Positions 11,006 to 20,924 of a stretch of 64,000 nucleotides of DNA are shown here, piece after piece. How positions within the stretch are numbered: position 1 is the stretch's first letter; each line of letters opens with the position of its first letter. The position numbers and the translations under genes were made by a program. The notes beneath the pieces are model-generated. The model searched no databases. It was not told the DNA's origin and worked only from the letters and a program-made list of their open reading frames with translations. Origin of the DNA: Pseudomonadota bacterium (lineage in GTDB: Bacteria > Myxococcota_A > Polyangia > Haliangiales > Haliangiaceae); NCBI GenBank assembly GCA_022360315.1, contig JAKSDA010000002.1, forward strand, positions 1 through 64,000, written 5' to 3'.

Positions 11006-12913
11006 ATGGGCAAGATTATCGGCATCGACTTGGGGACTACCAACTCCGCTGTGGCCATCATGGAGGGCAAAGAGCCCAAGATCATCACCAACTCCGAAGG
11101 GGGACGCTTGACCCCGTCGGTGGTGGCTTTCGATGATAAGGGTGAGGTTTTGGTCGGACAGATCGCACGCCGGCAGGCCATAACCAACCCCGAGAACACG
11201 GTCTTTTCGTCCAAGCGACTCATCGGCCATCGCTTTAGCGAGGCCAAGGAAGAAGTCGAACGACTGCCCTACAAAGTGATCGCCGCGTCCAACGGGGACT
11301 GCGCCGTCGAGATTCGCGGCAAACGCTACGCTCCGCCGGAGATCGCGGCGCGTGTCCTGCAAAAGCTGAAGCGCGCTGCTGAAGAATACCTCGGTGAGAC
11401 GGTGAACGAGGCAGTCATCACGGTACCTGCATACTTCAACGACTCCCAGCGTCAGGCCACCAAAGATGCCGGCAAGATCGCCGGTCTCGATGTCAAGCGC
11501 ATTGTCAACGAGCCCACTGCTGCGGCGCTGGCCTACGGCCTTGACAAAAAGAAAGACCAGCTGGTCGCAGTGTATGACCTCGGCGGTGGCACGTTCGACA
11601 TCTCGATTCTCGAGGTCGGTGACAAGGTCGTCGAGGTGGTGTCGACCAACGGCGATACCCACCTGGGTGGCGACGATGTCGACGATCGCATCGTGCAATG
11701 GCTCATCAGCGAGTTCAAAAAGGACAAGGGCATCGACGTATCCAAGGATAAAATGGTCCTTCAGCGCCTCAAGGAGGCCGCGGAGAAGGCCAAGATCGAA
11801 CTGTCCACGACACAGGAGACTCAGATCAATCTGCCCTTCCTCACCGCTGACGCCTCGGGGCCCCAGCATCTCGATGTCAAACTGTCCCGGGCCAAGTTTG
11901 AACAGATGATCGAGGATTGGGTCGAGCGCAGCATTCAGCCGTGCAAGAAGGCCCTGGCCGATGCGGACAAGAAGTCGGCCGATATTGACGAAGTGCTTCT
12001 GGTCGGCGGATCGACCCGCATCCCGCTGGTCCAGCGCCGGGTCCAGGAATTCTTCAACCGGGAGCCGCACAAGGGCGTCAATCCCGACGAAGTGGTGGCG
12101 CTCGGCGCCGCCGTGCAGGCCGGGGTTCTGTCGGGCGATGTCAAGGACATCCTGCTGCTCGACGTGACCCCGCTGTCTCTCTCGATCGAAACTCTGGGTG
12201 GCGTCAGCACGGTTCTCATCCAGCGCAATACGACCATCCCGACCCGAAAGAGCGAGATCTTCTCCACTGCGTCTGACAATCAGACCTCGGTCGAAGTCCA
12301 TGTTCTGCAGGGTGAGCGCAAGATGGCCCGGGACAACCGCACCCTGGGCAAGTTTCATCTCACCGGCATTCCACCGGCGCCGCGCGGCATTCCGCAGGTT
12401 GAGGTCACCTTCGACATCGATGCCAACGGCATTCTCAATGTGACTGCAAAAGACAAGGCCACAGGCAAGGAACAGGCCATTACCATTACTGCGTCCTCGG
12501 GTATTTCCGAGGCCGATATCAACCGCATGGTCAACGATGCCGAAGAGCACGAGGCCGAAGATCAGGCGCGGCGCGATGCGGTCGAGGCCAAGAACAAGCT
12601 CGACACCCTCATCTATGGCACCAAGAAGCTGATCGAAGAGAATAGCGACAAGTTCTCAGAAGCCGACAAGCTGATGGCAGAAGAGGGCATCAAGAGCGCG
12701 CAAGAAGTGCTCGATCGCCATCAAGAGCCGACCGATGCAGCAGAGCTGCAAGCGGCGGCAGAGGCCCTCGAGCAGGTGGCCCACAAGCTGGCCGAGGCCA
12801 TGTACAAGAACCAGTCGGAGCAGGATGGCGGTGGCGCTGCTGCTGGTGGCAGCGGCGAGAACTCCAATGACGTGATCGACGCCGAGTTCGAGGACAGCGA
12901 ATCGTCCAACTGA
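11006..12913 (+). CDS. dnaK: Molecular chaperone DnaK (Hsp70)
   Basis: A 635-residue Hsp70 of ordinary length. The nucleotide-binding domain opens with [12 protein letters not shown] and contains the phosphate loops Y-D-L-G-G-G-T-F-D and [10 protein letters not shown]. The linker reads [12 protein letters not shown]. The substrate domain starts after it, and the helical lid ends in a glycine-rich stretch and the acidic tail (V-I-D-A-E-F-E-D). It folds and protects proteins with DnaJ and GrpE, whose genes are not next to it here. Myxobacteria carry several dnaK copies, so this may be one of a set. A perfect hairpin follows the gene. Confidence 0.97.
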   Translation: MGKIIGIDLGTTNSAVAIMEGKEPKIITNSEGGRLTPSVVAFDDKGEVLVGQIARRQAITNPENTVFSSKRLIGHRFSEAKEEVERLPYKVIAASNGDCAVEIRGKRYAPPEIAARVLQKLKRAAEEYLGETVNEAVITVPAYFNDSQRQATKDAGKIAGLDVKRIVNEPTAAALAYGLDKKKDQLVAVYDLGGGTFDISILEVGDKVVEVVSTNGDTHLGGDDVDDRIVQWLISEFKKDKGIDVSKDKMVLQRLKEAAEKAKIELSTTQETQINLPFLTADASGPQHLDVKLSRAKFEQMIEDWVERSIQPCKKALADADKKSADIDEVLLVGGSTRIPLVQRRVQEFFNREPHKGVNPDEVVALGAAVQAGVLSGDVKDILLLDVTPLSLSIETLGGVSTVLIQRNTTIPTRKSEIFSTASDNQTSVEVHVLQGERKMARDNRTLGKFHLTGIPPAPRGIPQVEVTFDIDANGILNVTAKDKATGKEQAITITASSGISEADINRMVNDAEEHEAEDQARRDAVEAKNKLDTLIYGTKKLIEENSDKFSEADKLMAEEGIKSAQEVLDRHQEPTDAAELQAAAEALEQVAHKLAEAMYKNQSEQDGGGAAAGGSGENSNDVIDAEFEDSESSN

Positions 12914-12975
12914 ACCCGACCGCTGCGGTCGATCGTTGCGGTGGACATTGCCGGGTTTGAGACTACCCCGGCATA

Positions 12976-13004
12976 CCATGTCGGGATAACTCATCCCGAC
13001 ATGG
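12976..13004 (+). terminator. Perfect hairpin after dnaK
   Basis: Twelve-base arms, CCATGTCGGGAT and ATCCCGACATGG, flank a five-base loop, 63 bp after the dnaK stop. There is no clear T-tract, so termination is inferred from position and stem strength. Confidence 0.55.
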
Positions 13005-13146
13005 ATGCGAGGAGGAGTCCCGCACCGAGCGGAGCGACTGGTGATCGGGTGTGGCGATCTTTTCTTTTGCCTCGCTGCCAGTCTCGAGCGATCATGGATC
13101 CATGGTCTGCTGGCATCGTTGGTCTATGGCGATCGAGCCGGCGGTC

Positions 13147-14241
13147 ATGGTGCGAGTGCTGGTCTCTGCCTGGTTGGCCGTGGTTGCGCTGATCGTTCTC
13201 GCCGGGTGTCCGCACTACGGGTTTGTCGATGATGGGACCAGTGTTTCCTACGGGCCGTCCAATCGGGGTATGTTGCTCAGGCCAGCGCGTCTACCCGGGC
13301 GCGGACAGGGGTATGAGATCCCGCGCAAGTGGCAGCTTCGCGGCCTGAACTACGGCACCGACGAGATGATCGCCTTGATCGTACACACCGGGCGACAGAT
13401 GTGGTCCGAAGATCGCCGTACGGTCGTTCAGGTTGCGGATCTGTCGTATCGGCGAGGCGGCCCGAGTGCCTGGCACCGCTCGCATCAGACCGGGCGCGAC
13501 GTCGATCTTTTGTTTCTGCTCCGCGATGCCCGTGGCAGGCCGGTCCGAGTCGACGACATGATTCCGCTTCGACAGGGTGGAAGAGCCATTGTGGGCGGGC
13601 CGGAAGGGCCGGAAAAAGAGCTCTACTTCGACGTCGAGCGCAATTGGATTTTGATCCGCACTCTCATGCAGAATCCGATTGCCGAGGTTCAATACATATT
13701 TGTCCACGACGAACTCAGGCAACTGCTTCTCGACCACGCCCGTTCCCGGGGCGAAAGCGCCCCACTGATCGACCGCGCGGCCTATCTGCTTCATCAGCCT
13801 TCGGACTCGGCTCCTCACGACGACCATTTTCACGTGCGCATCCTCTGTGCCCGATCCGATCGCGCACTGGGTTGTCGCGAGCGTGGTGTCTTGCGCTGGA
13901 TCAAGAAGGATTATAAATACGGTATCCGTCGTCTCGATGACATGCACCGTGCCGCGGGCCGGCTTGGTTCTGGATTCAATCTGTGGGCCGAGCGTCTGTG
14001 CGACTCGCCCAGTTCGGCGAGTTATTCGTCCTCGCAGCCGCTAAAGCGGCCGATCGGGCGGCGTGTTGATGCACTTGCCGGGGCGCCGGGCCGGCCCGGT
14101 GTGACCGGCATGCCCGAGGGCTCGGCTTTGCCTGCTGGGGTGGCCCATCCGTGCCAGGGCAATCCGGCCGCGGATTCGGCCAGATTGCCGGCTGGACTGG
14201 GCAAGGCCCTGCTCGCACCCATGCTGGTCAGGTGGCTGTGA
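13147..14241 (+). CDS. MepA-like murein endopeptidase lipoprotein (peptidase M74 type)
   Basis: A protein of about 364 residues. From the ATG at 13147 the N-terminus is a lipoprotein signal ending in V-L-A-G-C; further in-frame starts lie upstream (ATG 13126, 13051 region). The zinc ligands of the LAS/MepA fold are visible: H-Q-T-G-R-D-V-D (the H-x6-D pattern) and D-D-H-F-H-V-R (H-x-H). A matching domain start reads W-Q-L-R-G-L-N-Y-G-T. Enzymes of this family cut D-alanyl-meso-diaminopimelyl cross-links in peptidoglycan without being penicillin targets. A proline- and alanine-rich tail of about 80 residues follows the catalytic domain and is not part of the family core. It would act from the periplasmic face of a membrane. 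Confidence 0.85.
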   Translation: MVRVLVSAWLAVVALIVLAGCPHYGFVDDGTSVSYGPSNRGMLLRPARLPGRGQGYEIPRKWQLRGLNYGTDEMIALIVHTGRQMWSEDRRTVVQVADLSYRRGGPSAWHRSHQTGRDVDLLFLLRDARGRPVRVDDMIPLRQGGRAIVGGPEGPEKELYFDVERNWILIRTLMQNPIAEVQYIFVHDELRQLLLDHARSRGESAPLIDRAAYLLHQPSDSAPHDDHFHVRILCARSDRALGCRERGVLRWIKKDYKYGIRRLDDMHRAAGRLGSGFNLWAERLCDSPSSASYSSSQPLKRPIGRRVDALAGAPGRPGVTGMPEGSALPAGVAHPCQGNPAADSARLPAGLGKALLAPMLVRWL

Positions 14242-14340
14242 GCAGTATCCGATCCGGGACACAAGTGGCTGCGTCGGCGGGTCGCGGAGGTCGTGAAGGC
14301 CAACGCAATCGACTGATTCACATGTTCTACCGGCGCACCG

Positions 14341-15267
14341 ATGGCGCTCACACATGAGACTCTCTGCTCGATCGATATGCCCGACATCATGCAGACCGAG
14401 AATTTTGTGTGTCCACCCGAGCGCCAGCGCGCTCTACACCTGGCCGATGGTCGCAGGCTCGCTTGGGCGGAATGGGGTCCCTTGGCCGGTACGCCGGTCC
14501 TGTTTTGCACCGGTGCTGCAATGAGCGGTTGGTTGGGCTTCGGATGCCATCATCTCGCCGAGCTGAATCTGAGACTCCTTGCTATTGACCGTCCTGGCCT
14601 GGGGTCATCGGATCCTCATCCGGACAAAACTCTGGAAAGCTGGGCCGCGGACATGCGCGAGTTCATCGCCATCATGTCGTTGGAAAACCCGCTTGCCGTG
14701 GGGTTTTCTCAGGGCGCACCGTTCGCTCTGGCGTTGGCCGATTGCCGGCTGGTGCGAGCCGTCGCGCTGGTATCCGGACAGGACGACCTCAGCCACGCCA
14801 AATTGCGGCCGCTCCTGGCTCATGAAGTGGCGACCATGATCGCTGCGGTCGAGCGGGATCCGGTGGCGTTTGAACGCGGAGTTGTGCAAACGGCGACGGC
14901 GCAGGGACTGTGGGACCTCGTTACGAGCATGAGCGGTGACCGGGACCGGAAGATTTATGAAAGCGATGCGTTTGCCAAAGCGTATCGTCGATGCCTCGAC
15001 GAAGGCTTCCTGCAGGGGGCGAGGGGATATGCGCGCGATCTGGTCAATGCGCTGTGCCCGTGGAGGTTTGCTCCCGAGACCATTTCCGTTCCAGTCGATA
15101 TGTGGTACGGCAAGCTCGATACCAGCACCGTACACTCGCCGGATTTCGGCGCGACCCTGGCGTCTCGCTGCGTCCATTCTTCGCTGACTGTCGAGCCGGG
15201 CGAAGGTGGATCGATTCTGTGGACGCGGGCCGGGGACATTCTGACCAAACTCGCCTCGCATCGTTGA
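14341..15267 (+). CDS. Alpha/beta hydrolase with apparently lost catalytic histidine
   Basis: A 308-residue alpha/beta hydrolase. The oxyanion region is G-T-P-V-L-F-C-T-G-A-A, the nucleophile elbow is G-F-S-Q-G (residues ~120-124), and an acid is available in W-Y-G-K-L-D. At the place where the family has the catalytic histidine (normally G-E-G-H-S) this protein has G-E-G-G-S (near base 15208). Either another histidine serves or the enzyme is inactive or altered. The first ATG (14341) is used; the ATG at 14377 also fits. It converges on the kinase gene with only six bases between them. Confidence 0.82.
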   Translation: MALTHETLCSIDMPDIMQTENFVCPPERQRALHLADGRRLAWAEWGPLAGTPVLFCTGAAMSGWLGFGCHHLAELNLRLLAIDRPGLGSSDPHPDKTLESWAADMREFIAIMSLENPLAVGFSQGAPFALALADCRLVRAVALVSGQDDLSHAKLRPLLAHEVATMIAAVERDPVAFERGVVQTATAQGLWDLVTSMSGDRDRKIYESDAFAKAYRRCLDEGFLQGARGYARDLVNALCPWRFAPETISVPVDMWYGKLDTSTVHSPDFGATLASRCVHSSLTVEPGEGGSILWTRAGDILTKLASHR

Positions 15268-15273
15268 AGTCGG

Positions 15274-18200
15274 TTATCGTTTTTTCGCGCCCGCTTCGGC
15301 TCCGACAAAGCCAGGGGCGTAGAGTGTGGCTAGGCGGTCGGGCGCGGCGATTGCCTGTCTGGCCAGAGCGTCATCGGCAGCGGCGAGCATGGCCCGACCC
15401 CGTGCCACCGTGTCCTCGGAGCTGGCCAGAATCTGGCCGAGTCGGCGCTGTGCCATCACTCGATCGAGGGTCATGCCGAGCGCGGAAAACTCCTTGATCG
15501 CTCGCTTGAGGTGGTCGACCACGTCGGATTGTCGCATCCCCTTGGCGTAACTCCACGCCGCGTGCAGGATTGCCCCCCACGGCCTGGCCGGGGGAAAACA
15601 ACGACGCGACAGAAATTTGATATCTCGTTTGGCGCTGCGCAACCAGCGCCGGTGCTGCTCAGGGTGGTCAACGGCAGCGGCGATCGCCGCGCAGGCGCGA
15701 ATCCGCCTGGTGCACACTCGAAGGTAGGAAAAGCTGTCGATCAGCCATTTGGCCCGCCGCTCGAGATCGTCGACGTGGTCGTAGGCAGCCGCCGGATCAC
15801 CGGTATATAGGTCCAGTTCCGCCCTGGCCAGGGCCCACGCCACTGCCGGTGCGGTCATCAAGTTGCCGCGAGCGACGGGCGGCTCCTCGCCCAGTTCGGC
15901 AACGACCCGATCCACATCGCCGGTGGCCAGCCAGGCTCGACATCCGGCCAGCCAGCTCGACATTCGATGACCGAAGATATCGCCGGTGCGTTTGGCCTCG
16001 TTGATGGTGTCGTCTGCCCGTCTGACCAGTTCGCTCAGATCGCCCTGCAGCGTCATGCTCAAGAGCGCGATCAGGCGGGTTGTGAAAAGCTCCCACGGCT
16101 CGCCGCCGCGGCGCTCGCGAAAGATGGTGTTGGCCTGGCCCAACAAGGCGCGCGCGGACGCCAGGTGACCCTTCCTGAACTGTATGATGCCGCGCAGCAC
16201 GCAGCTGGCGGCTTGCGAGCGCTCGGGGTCGACCCGGTCGCCGGCCGCACATCCGATGTCGAGGATCTCGACGGCCCGGTCAAGCGTGCGAGGACCGCCG
16301 GCCATGGCCAGCTGGTAGCTCTGTAAAAAACAGGCGATGGCGATCCGTCCGGGCTCGCCCACCGCCAGGGCCAGCTTAAAATTGAGAGTGTGAAAATATC
16401 TGGACAATAGTGGGTCGAGGCCGGCCAAGCCCAGCCCCGCAGTAAACGACGCATCGACCCGTTCGAGCGTCTCGGCCGGGATGTCGCCGGCCGGGCGTTC
16501 ATTTACCGTCAGTTTTCCGTACCGCAGGCGAAGCTGGTGGCGGGCGGTGGCGGCCAGGACCCGGGCCTTACTGCGGGGCATGGGCAGACCGGTGTCACGC
16601 AAAACCCACTCCAGCACCCGGCGGCCGCGCTCGACGTGACCGCTGCGCAACAGATATTCGGCTGCGCGCCGGCGCAGGTCAAGCGCCTGCAAATCGGTGG
16701 ATGTTTCGGCCACATCGAGAAAGACCTCGGCGGCGTCGACCCCGGCGCCGCTGTAGGCGAGAGCATCGCCCAGCTTGCGCCGCACCCGGATGCTCTGTTT
16801 GGCCGACCACGAGCCCAGCGAGAGGGCGCGCCTGTAATACTGCGCCGCTCGATCGTGGGCGAGTAATTTGGCCGCATGGTCGGCGGCGTGTATAGCGCAC
16901 TCGGCGGCGGCTTCGCGATCGCCGGCCGCGGCCAGATGATGCATCAATTCTTCCGGTTCGACAGCTCCGGCGGCATCGAGACATCGCGCCAGGTCCCGAT
17001 GGTGTTGGCGGCCGCGCTCGCCCGGCACCTGATGGGTAATGGCTTCGCGAATCCGGTCGTGGTAGAGTTCGATGCCGGTGCCATCGGCGTCAAAGCGGAC
17101 CAGATGGAGAACCCGCAGGGCGTGGATCAACTCGGGCCAGGAGCCCGCTCGGATATCGGCGGCGCGCTGGGCGATGTGCTGGTCGACAGGCTTGCCGGCC
17201 AGGGCCGTCACTTCGAGCAAGCGCCGCGCGTGACCGGGCAGCTGTGCGAAGCGCTCGAGAATGACCCGTTCGAGAGTAAGCGCGTCGGCAGCCCGGTGCG
17301 GGCCGGCCTGGTGCATGGAGCGCACAATCTCGGTGATGAAGTAGGGGTTGCCTCCGGATTCGCGGGCAATTTCGGCAGCCCGAGCGGTGTCGAAGCCGTG
17401 ACTGCGCAGCAGCGAGCCGGCCAGGGAACGAGATAATGCCTCGCCGAGCGGCTCGACTTCGATGTGGCGCAGGCGGTCGTGTGACAGCCCGTCGCCCTCG
17501 AGCAGTGCCCGCAGCAGGCGACTGGACCGGCGATTCTCGCTGCGATAACTCGCCAGGAAGAGCAGCCGCGGAGCCCCGGTGGCGCCGAGCAAGCGGTTGA
17601 TGAACGGTGCGCTGTCGACATCGCCCCACTGCAGATCATCGATGAACAGGACCAGTGGCCAGCGCTCGGCAATCGCGGCCAGGAAGTCCACAAAGGCGTC
17701 ACATACTCGACGCTTGAGCTCGCGGGGCTCGGGGGCGTCGACAGCGCGCCGGCGAAGCCCCGCCCGCGCGGCGATGCCGGTGAGAACCGGGAACGCCTGG
17801 GTCAGCCAGTGAATGCCGCGGGGCAGAACTGCGACCAGTTCGTCGTCGGGCAAATTTTCGCCAAATCTGGCCAGTGCATCGACCAGGCTGTCGATTGCCT
17901 GATAGGGCACTGATTCGCGCACGTAACACCGTCCGGTGAGCACCACCGCGTCGGGCTGGAGCCGGGCCGAATCGAGGAAACGGGATACCAGGGCGGTCTT
18001 GCCGGCTCCCGGTTCGCCGTGCACGAGTACCGCAGCCGGCCGGCCGCTTTTTACTTCGCCCCAGGCGTGGTGTAGAAGCTCGAGGTGGCGCCTGCGTCCG
18101 ATCAGCTCGAGTTCTGGCCGGGGCGTGTGTTGGTCAGTGCTGGGACGGTTGCACGGTACCCCCGACCGGCCCAGTCGCGCCGCGATCTCGGCGCCGTCGG

Positions 18201-19128
18201 GTCGATCGCCGGGGCGCCAGGCCAGCAATTCGGTGCACAGGCGATCGAGATCGCGGGGCAGCTCGGGATGGCGGCGGCGCGGCGAGATGACGGTGTGTTC
18301 ATCCATCAGCGCTTCCAGGACCGGGGGCGGATGCCCGGTCATCGCCTGGTACATGAGCACGCCGACCGCAAACCAGTCGCTGGCCTCCGATACCTGTCCG
18401 TGCAGCCTGGTTTCCGGCGCCATATAGTGGGGAGTACCGTAGACCTGTCCCCTTTCCACTTCCCCTTCCGATTCGCTCCGTTCGATGACCCCGCCAAAGT
18501 CGAGAATCACCACCCGGCCGCCGCTATTGACCAGAACGTTGGACGGCTTGATATCGCGGTGCAACTGGCCGCTCGCATGCAGCGCGTGCAGGCCGTCGAC
18601 CAGCTGGCCAAGGGCGTCGCGAAAGCGGTCGCGGTCGAGCCGCAACGGCCGGCCCGGAGCACACTGCTGCGGTTGTGAGTGCGCGGACAGCAGCGCTGCC
18701 GGCACCTCTCTGTCGCCGAGCGTGGTTGTGTATTGGGGCGCGGTACGCGTCTCTCCACCGTGCCGTCTGGTCATCCCCGTCGCGTCGCCATCGCCGCGCA
18801 CATATTGTAGAAAGTCGACCCCATCGACCAGTTCCATGGTCAAGAACCACTGATCATCGGTATTGACCAGTTCGTACAGGGTTACCAGGTTGCGATGAGC
18901 GACCTGGTCGAGCGAGCGAAATTCGCGCTTGAACCGGTATAACGAACCAGCGGTGCTGCGATGGGGCACTTTGATGGCAACTATCGTGTTGCGGGTGCGA
19001 TCGTGGGCCTCGTACACAACACCCATCCCGCCCGAGCCGAGCCGGCGGCGAATCGCGTACCGGCCGGCCAGGACAGTGGAAGGTGTATCGAGGCCTGCTT
19101 TTCTGTGCTGGCCAGGTTTGAAAACCAT
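15274..19128 (-). CDS. Giant Ser/Thr protein kinase fused to an AAA-type ATPase and helical repeats
   Basis: A 1284-residue chimera. The kinase domain (~18-310) has the glycine loop G-S-G-G-M-G-V-V-Y, the VAIK-type lysine (V-A-I-K-V-P), H-R-D-I-K-P-S-N and D-F-G-G. A STAND/MalT-like ATPase (~340-690) follows with Walker A G-E-P-G-A-G-K-T and Walker B L-V-L-F-I-D-D-L-Q-W. The last ~550 residues are helical and resemble TPR repeats. No transmembrane segment is seen, so it is probably cytoplasmic. Such PknK-like proteins are common in myxobacteria and are thought to sense a ligand through the TPR/ATPase part. It is divergent from the FHA sigma-54 activator at 19270, an apparent kinase-reader pair. 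Confidence 0.93.
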   Translation of the reverse strand: MVFKPGQHRKAGLDTPSTVLAGRYAIRRRLGSGGMGVVYEAHDRTRNTIVAIKVPHRSTAGSLYRFKREFRSLDQVAHRNLVTLYELVNTDDQWFLTMELVDGVDFLQYVRGDGDATGMTRRHGGETRTAPQYTTTLGDREVPAALLSAHSQPQQCAPGRPLRLDRDRFRDALGQLVDGLHALHASGQLHRDIKPSNVLVNSGGRVVILDFGGVIERSESEGEVERGQVYGTPHYMAPETRLHGQVSEASDWFAVGVLMYQAMTGHPPPVLEALMDEHTVISPRRRHPELPRDLDRLCTELLAWRPGDRPDGAEIAARLGRSGVPCNRPSTDQHTPRPELELIGRRRHLELLHHAWGEVKSGRPAAVLVHGEPGAGKTALVSRFLDSARLQPDAVVLTGRCYVRESVPYQAIDSLVDALARFGENLPDDELVAVLPRGIHWLTQAFPVLTGIAARAGLRRRAVDAPEPRELKRRVCDAFVDFLAAIAERWPLVLFIDDLQWGDVDSAPFINRLLGATGAPRLLFLASYRSENRRSSRLLRALLEGDGLSHDRLRHIEVEPLGEALSRSLAGSLLRSHGFDTARAAEIARESGGNPYFITEIVRSMHQAGPHRAADALTLERVILERFAQLPGHARRLLEVTALAGKPVDQHIAQRAADIRAGSWPELIHALRVLHLVRFDADGTGIELYHDRIREAITHQVPGERGRQHHRDLARCLDAAGAVEPEELMHHLAAAGDREAAAECAIHAADHAAKLLAHDRAAQYYRRALSLGSWSAKQSIRVRRKLGDALAYSGAGVDAAEVFLDVAETSTDLQALDLRRRAAEYLLRSGHVERGRRVLEWVLRDTGLPMPRSKARVLAATARHQLRLRYGKLTVNERPAGDIPAETLERVDASFTAGLGLAGLDPLLSRYFHTLNFKLALAVGEPGRIAIACFLQSYQLAMAGGPRTLDRAVEILDIGCAAGDRVDPERSQAASCVLRGIIQFRKGHLASARALLGQANTIFRERRGGEPWELFTTRLIALLSMTLQGDLSELVRRADDTINEAKRTGDIFGHRMSSWLAGCRAWLATGDVDRVVAELGEEPPVARGNLMTAPAVAWALARAELDLYTGDPAAAYDHVDDLERRAKWLIDSFSYLRVCTRRIRACAAIAAAVDHPEQHRRWLRSAKRDIKFLSRRCFPPARPWGAILHAAWSYAKGMRQSDVVDHLKRAIKEFSALGMTLDRVMAQRRLGQILASSEDTVARGRAMLAAADDALARQAIAAPDRLATLYAPGFVGAEAGAKKR

Positions 19129-19189
19129 CTACGGTACATCAAGCAAGTGCGATGCCACGGTTGCGTATCCGGAAAACCGGCATTTTTGT

Positions 19190-19195
19190 TATAAT
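19190..19195 (+). promoter_or_regulatory. Candidate -10 element in the kinase/activator divergent gap
   Basis: TATAAT sits in an AT-rich patch 75 bp before the FHA activator start. A good -35 at the usual spacing is not evident (TTGCGT is 23 bp away), so this is tentative. Confidence 0.35.
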
Positions 19196-19269
19196 ACGCG
19201 TTATCTCAGTGCATTTGTAGCGCGTCTATAACGCACGCTTTGCATTGCAATGTGAGGAGTCTCGCCCCG

Positions 19270-20727
19270 GTGTCACATCAATCGACGCGGCAAGCCAAAC
19301 CGCCCAGCCAATTTACCCATCACAGCGAGGGCGCCAGAATCGTGGTGATCGACGGGCCGGACACGGGTCGCTCGGTGCTGGCCGGGGCGCGACCGGTTGT
19401 TATCGGCTCGGCATCTGGATGCGCTCTGGTGCTCGGCGACCCACTGGTCTCGCGCCGTCATCTGCGGGTGAAGTGGACCGGCAAATGGCTCGACGCTCAC
19501 GATATGGGGTCCAAGAACGGCTCGTTCTCGGCGGGCAATCGGTTCGAGCGACTCAGCATCGGCCTGGGCAGTAGTTTTCGCGTCGGCCAGACCACGTGCA
19601 AGGTGGTGCCCGAGGAGCTCCCGCTCGATGCCGAGGCTCTCGAGCGCGATTCGTACGGCGGACTGATCGGCAAATCTGCTGCCATGGGCAAACTCTACGC
19701 GCTTATCGACCGGGTCGCGCCATCGGATGCCGCGGTCTTGATCCAAGGCGAAACCGGCTCTGGCAAGGAGATGGTGGCCGAGGAGCTGCACCGCCATTCG
19801 CCCCGGCGCGACGGTCCGTTCGTGATCTTCGACTGTGGCGCGGTGCCCGAGGAGCTCATCGAGTCGACGCTTTTTGGCCATCTGCGCGGCTCCTTTACCG
19901 GCGCGGTCAGCGATCGCCCGGGCATCTTTGCCGAGGCCAATGGCGGCACCGTATTTCTGGACGAGATCGGCGAGCTGCGCCGCGATCTTCAGCCCGCCTT
20001 GCTGCGTGTCCTGGACCGGGGTCAGATCCGGCCCATCGGCCAGTCGTCGTATCAATCGGTCGATGTGCGCGTCATTGCCGCCACCCATCGCGACCTGCGC
20101 ACGATGATCGGGGAGAAGCAGTTTCGCGAGGATCTCTACTATCGGCTTTCGGTAGTCCGTCTGGCGGTTCCGCCTCTGCGCCAGCGTCGGGGTGACATAC
20201 CTCTTTTACTGCGTCATTTTTTGCGCCGTTTTGGCAGTCCCCACGTGCACGTCGATCCCGGCCTGGTGCGCGTCCTGGACGACTACAACTGGCCGGGCAA
20301 CGTGCGCGAGCTGGCCAATGTCATCGAGAGCGGCCTGGCTTTTGCGAGCGATGGAACCATCACCGCGGAGTCGCTACAGCGCACTGGTTACCAATTGCCG
20401 CTGATCGGCAAGCCGTCCCGACAGGATGGCCAGAAAACCGCCGATAGCGCTATCGACCAGGCCCGAGACAACGGTGGCGACCGCGACGGCGGTGACGGTG
20501 GTGATGGCGACTTTGCCGATGATGCCCCGGACCCGGCTCAGCGCAGCCCAGCGGAGCCACGGCAGCCGTTCAAGGCCGCTCGAGCCACCGCGATCAGTGA
20601 ATTCGAGCGCACCTATTTGGTCGGGCTGATGGCCGAATATTCATCGCTCAGCCAGGCGTCCAGAGCGGCTCAGATCGACCGCAAGCAGCTGCGCGTGCTG
20701 TTGCGCCGCTACGGTCTGTGGGACTGA
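19270..20727 (+). CDS. Sigma-54-dependent activator with N-terminal FHA domain
   Basis: A 485-residue enhancer-binding protein. The FHA domain occupies ~25-115, the AAA+ domain ~130-360 (Walker A G-E-T-G-S-G-K-E; Walker B T-V-F-L-D-E-I-G-E), and a Fis-type helix-turn-helix ends the protein (S-Q-A-S-R-A-A-Q-I-D-R-K-Q-L). Two oddities: the sigma-54 contact loop is G-S-F-T-G-A instead of G-A-F-T-G-A, and the FHA strand that normally holds the phosphothreonine arginine reads V-I-G-S-A-S-G. An Asp/Gly-rich linker precedes the HTH. The GTG at 19270 is chosen because GAGGAG lies ten bases before it; a TTG at 19240 is also in frame. Partner kinase is likely the divergent neighbour. Confidence 0.92.
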   Translation: MSHQSTRQAKPPSQFTHHSEGARIVVIDGPDTGRSVLAGARPVVIGSASGCALVLGDPLVSRRHLRVKWTGKWLDAHDMGSKNGSFSAGNRFERLSIGLGSSFRVGQTTCKVVPEELPLDAEALERDSYGGLIGKSAAMGKLYALIDRVAPSDAAVLIQGETGSGKEMVAEELHRHSPRRDGPFVIFDCGAVPEELIESTLFGHLRGSFTGAVSDRPGIFAEANGGTVFLDEIGELRRDLQPALLRVLDRGQIRPIGQSSYQSVDVRVIAATHRDLRTMIGEKQFREDLYYRLSVVRLAVPPLRQRRGDIPLLLRHFLRRFGSPHVHVDPGLVRVLDDYNWPGNVRELANVIESGLAFASDGTITAESLQRTGYQLPLIGKPSRQDGQKTADSAIDQARDNGGDRDGGDGGDGDFADDAPDPAQRSPAEPRQPFKAARATAISEFERTYLVGLMAEYSSLSQASRAAQIDRKQLRVLLRRYGLWD

Positions 20728-20735
20728 CCGCCGGA

Positions 20736-20770
20736 CCCCAACCACGCAGATCCTGCGGTGGGGGTGGTGG
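20736..20770 (+). terminator. Imperfect GC-rich hairpin after the FHA activator
   Basis: CCACGCAG pairs with CTGCGGTGG (one bulged G) and is extended by flanking C and G runs. It starts a few bases after the stop at 20727. No T-tract follows. Confidence 0.35.
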
Positions 20771-20924
20771 ACTGCGCATAAATTGCGCCATGCCCGGACG
20801 AGCGGCCTTGTTTGCCCGGGCGTGACATCAAGATCGCGCTGATTTCGCACCTCTGCCGATTCATCGTGGGTCGGCCGAGTCAGGCACGGTAGTTGAACTG
20901 GGTACGGGTCAAAGGAGCGTCATC

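Noticed and set aside
10937..12550. 537-codon open frame opposite dnaK
   Set aside because: Antisense to a perfectly conserved DnaK; no motifs of its own.
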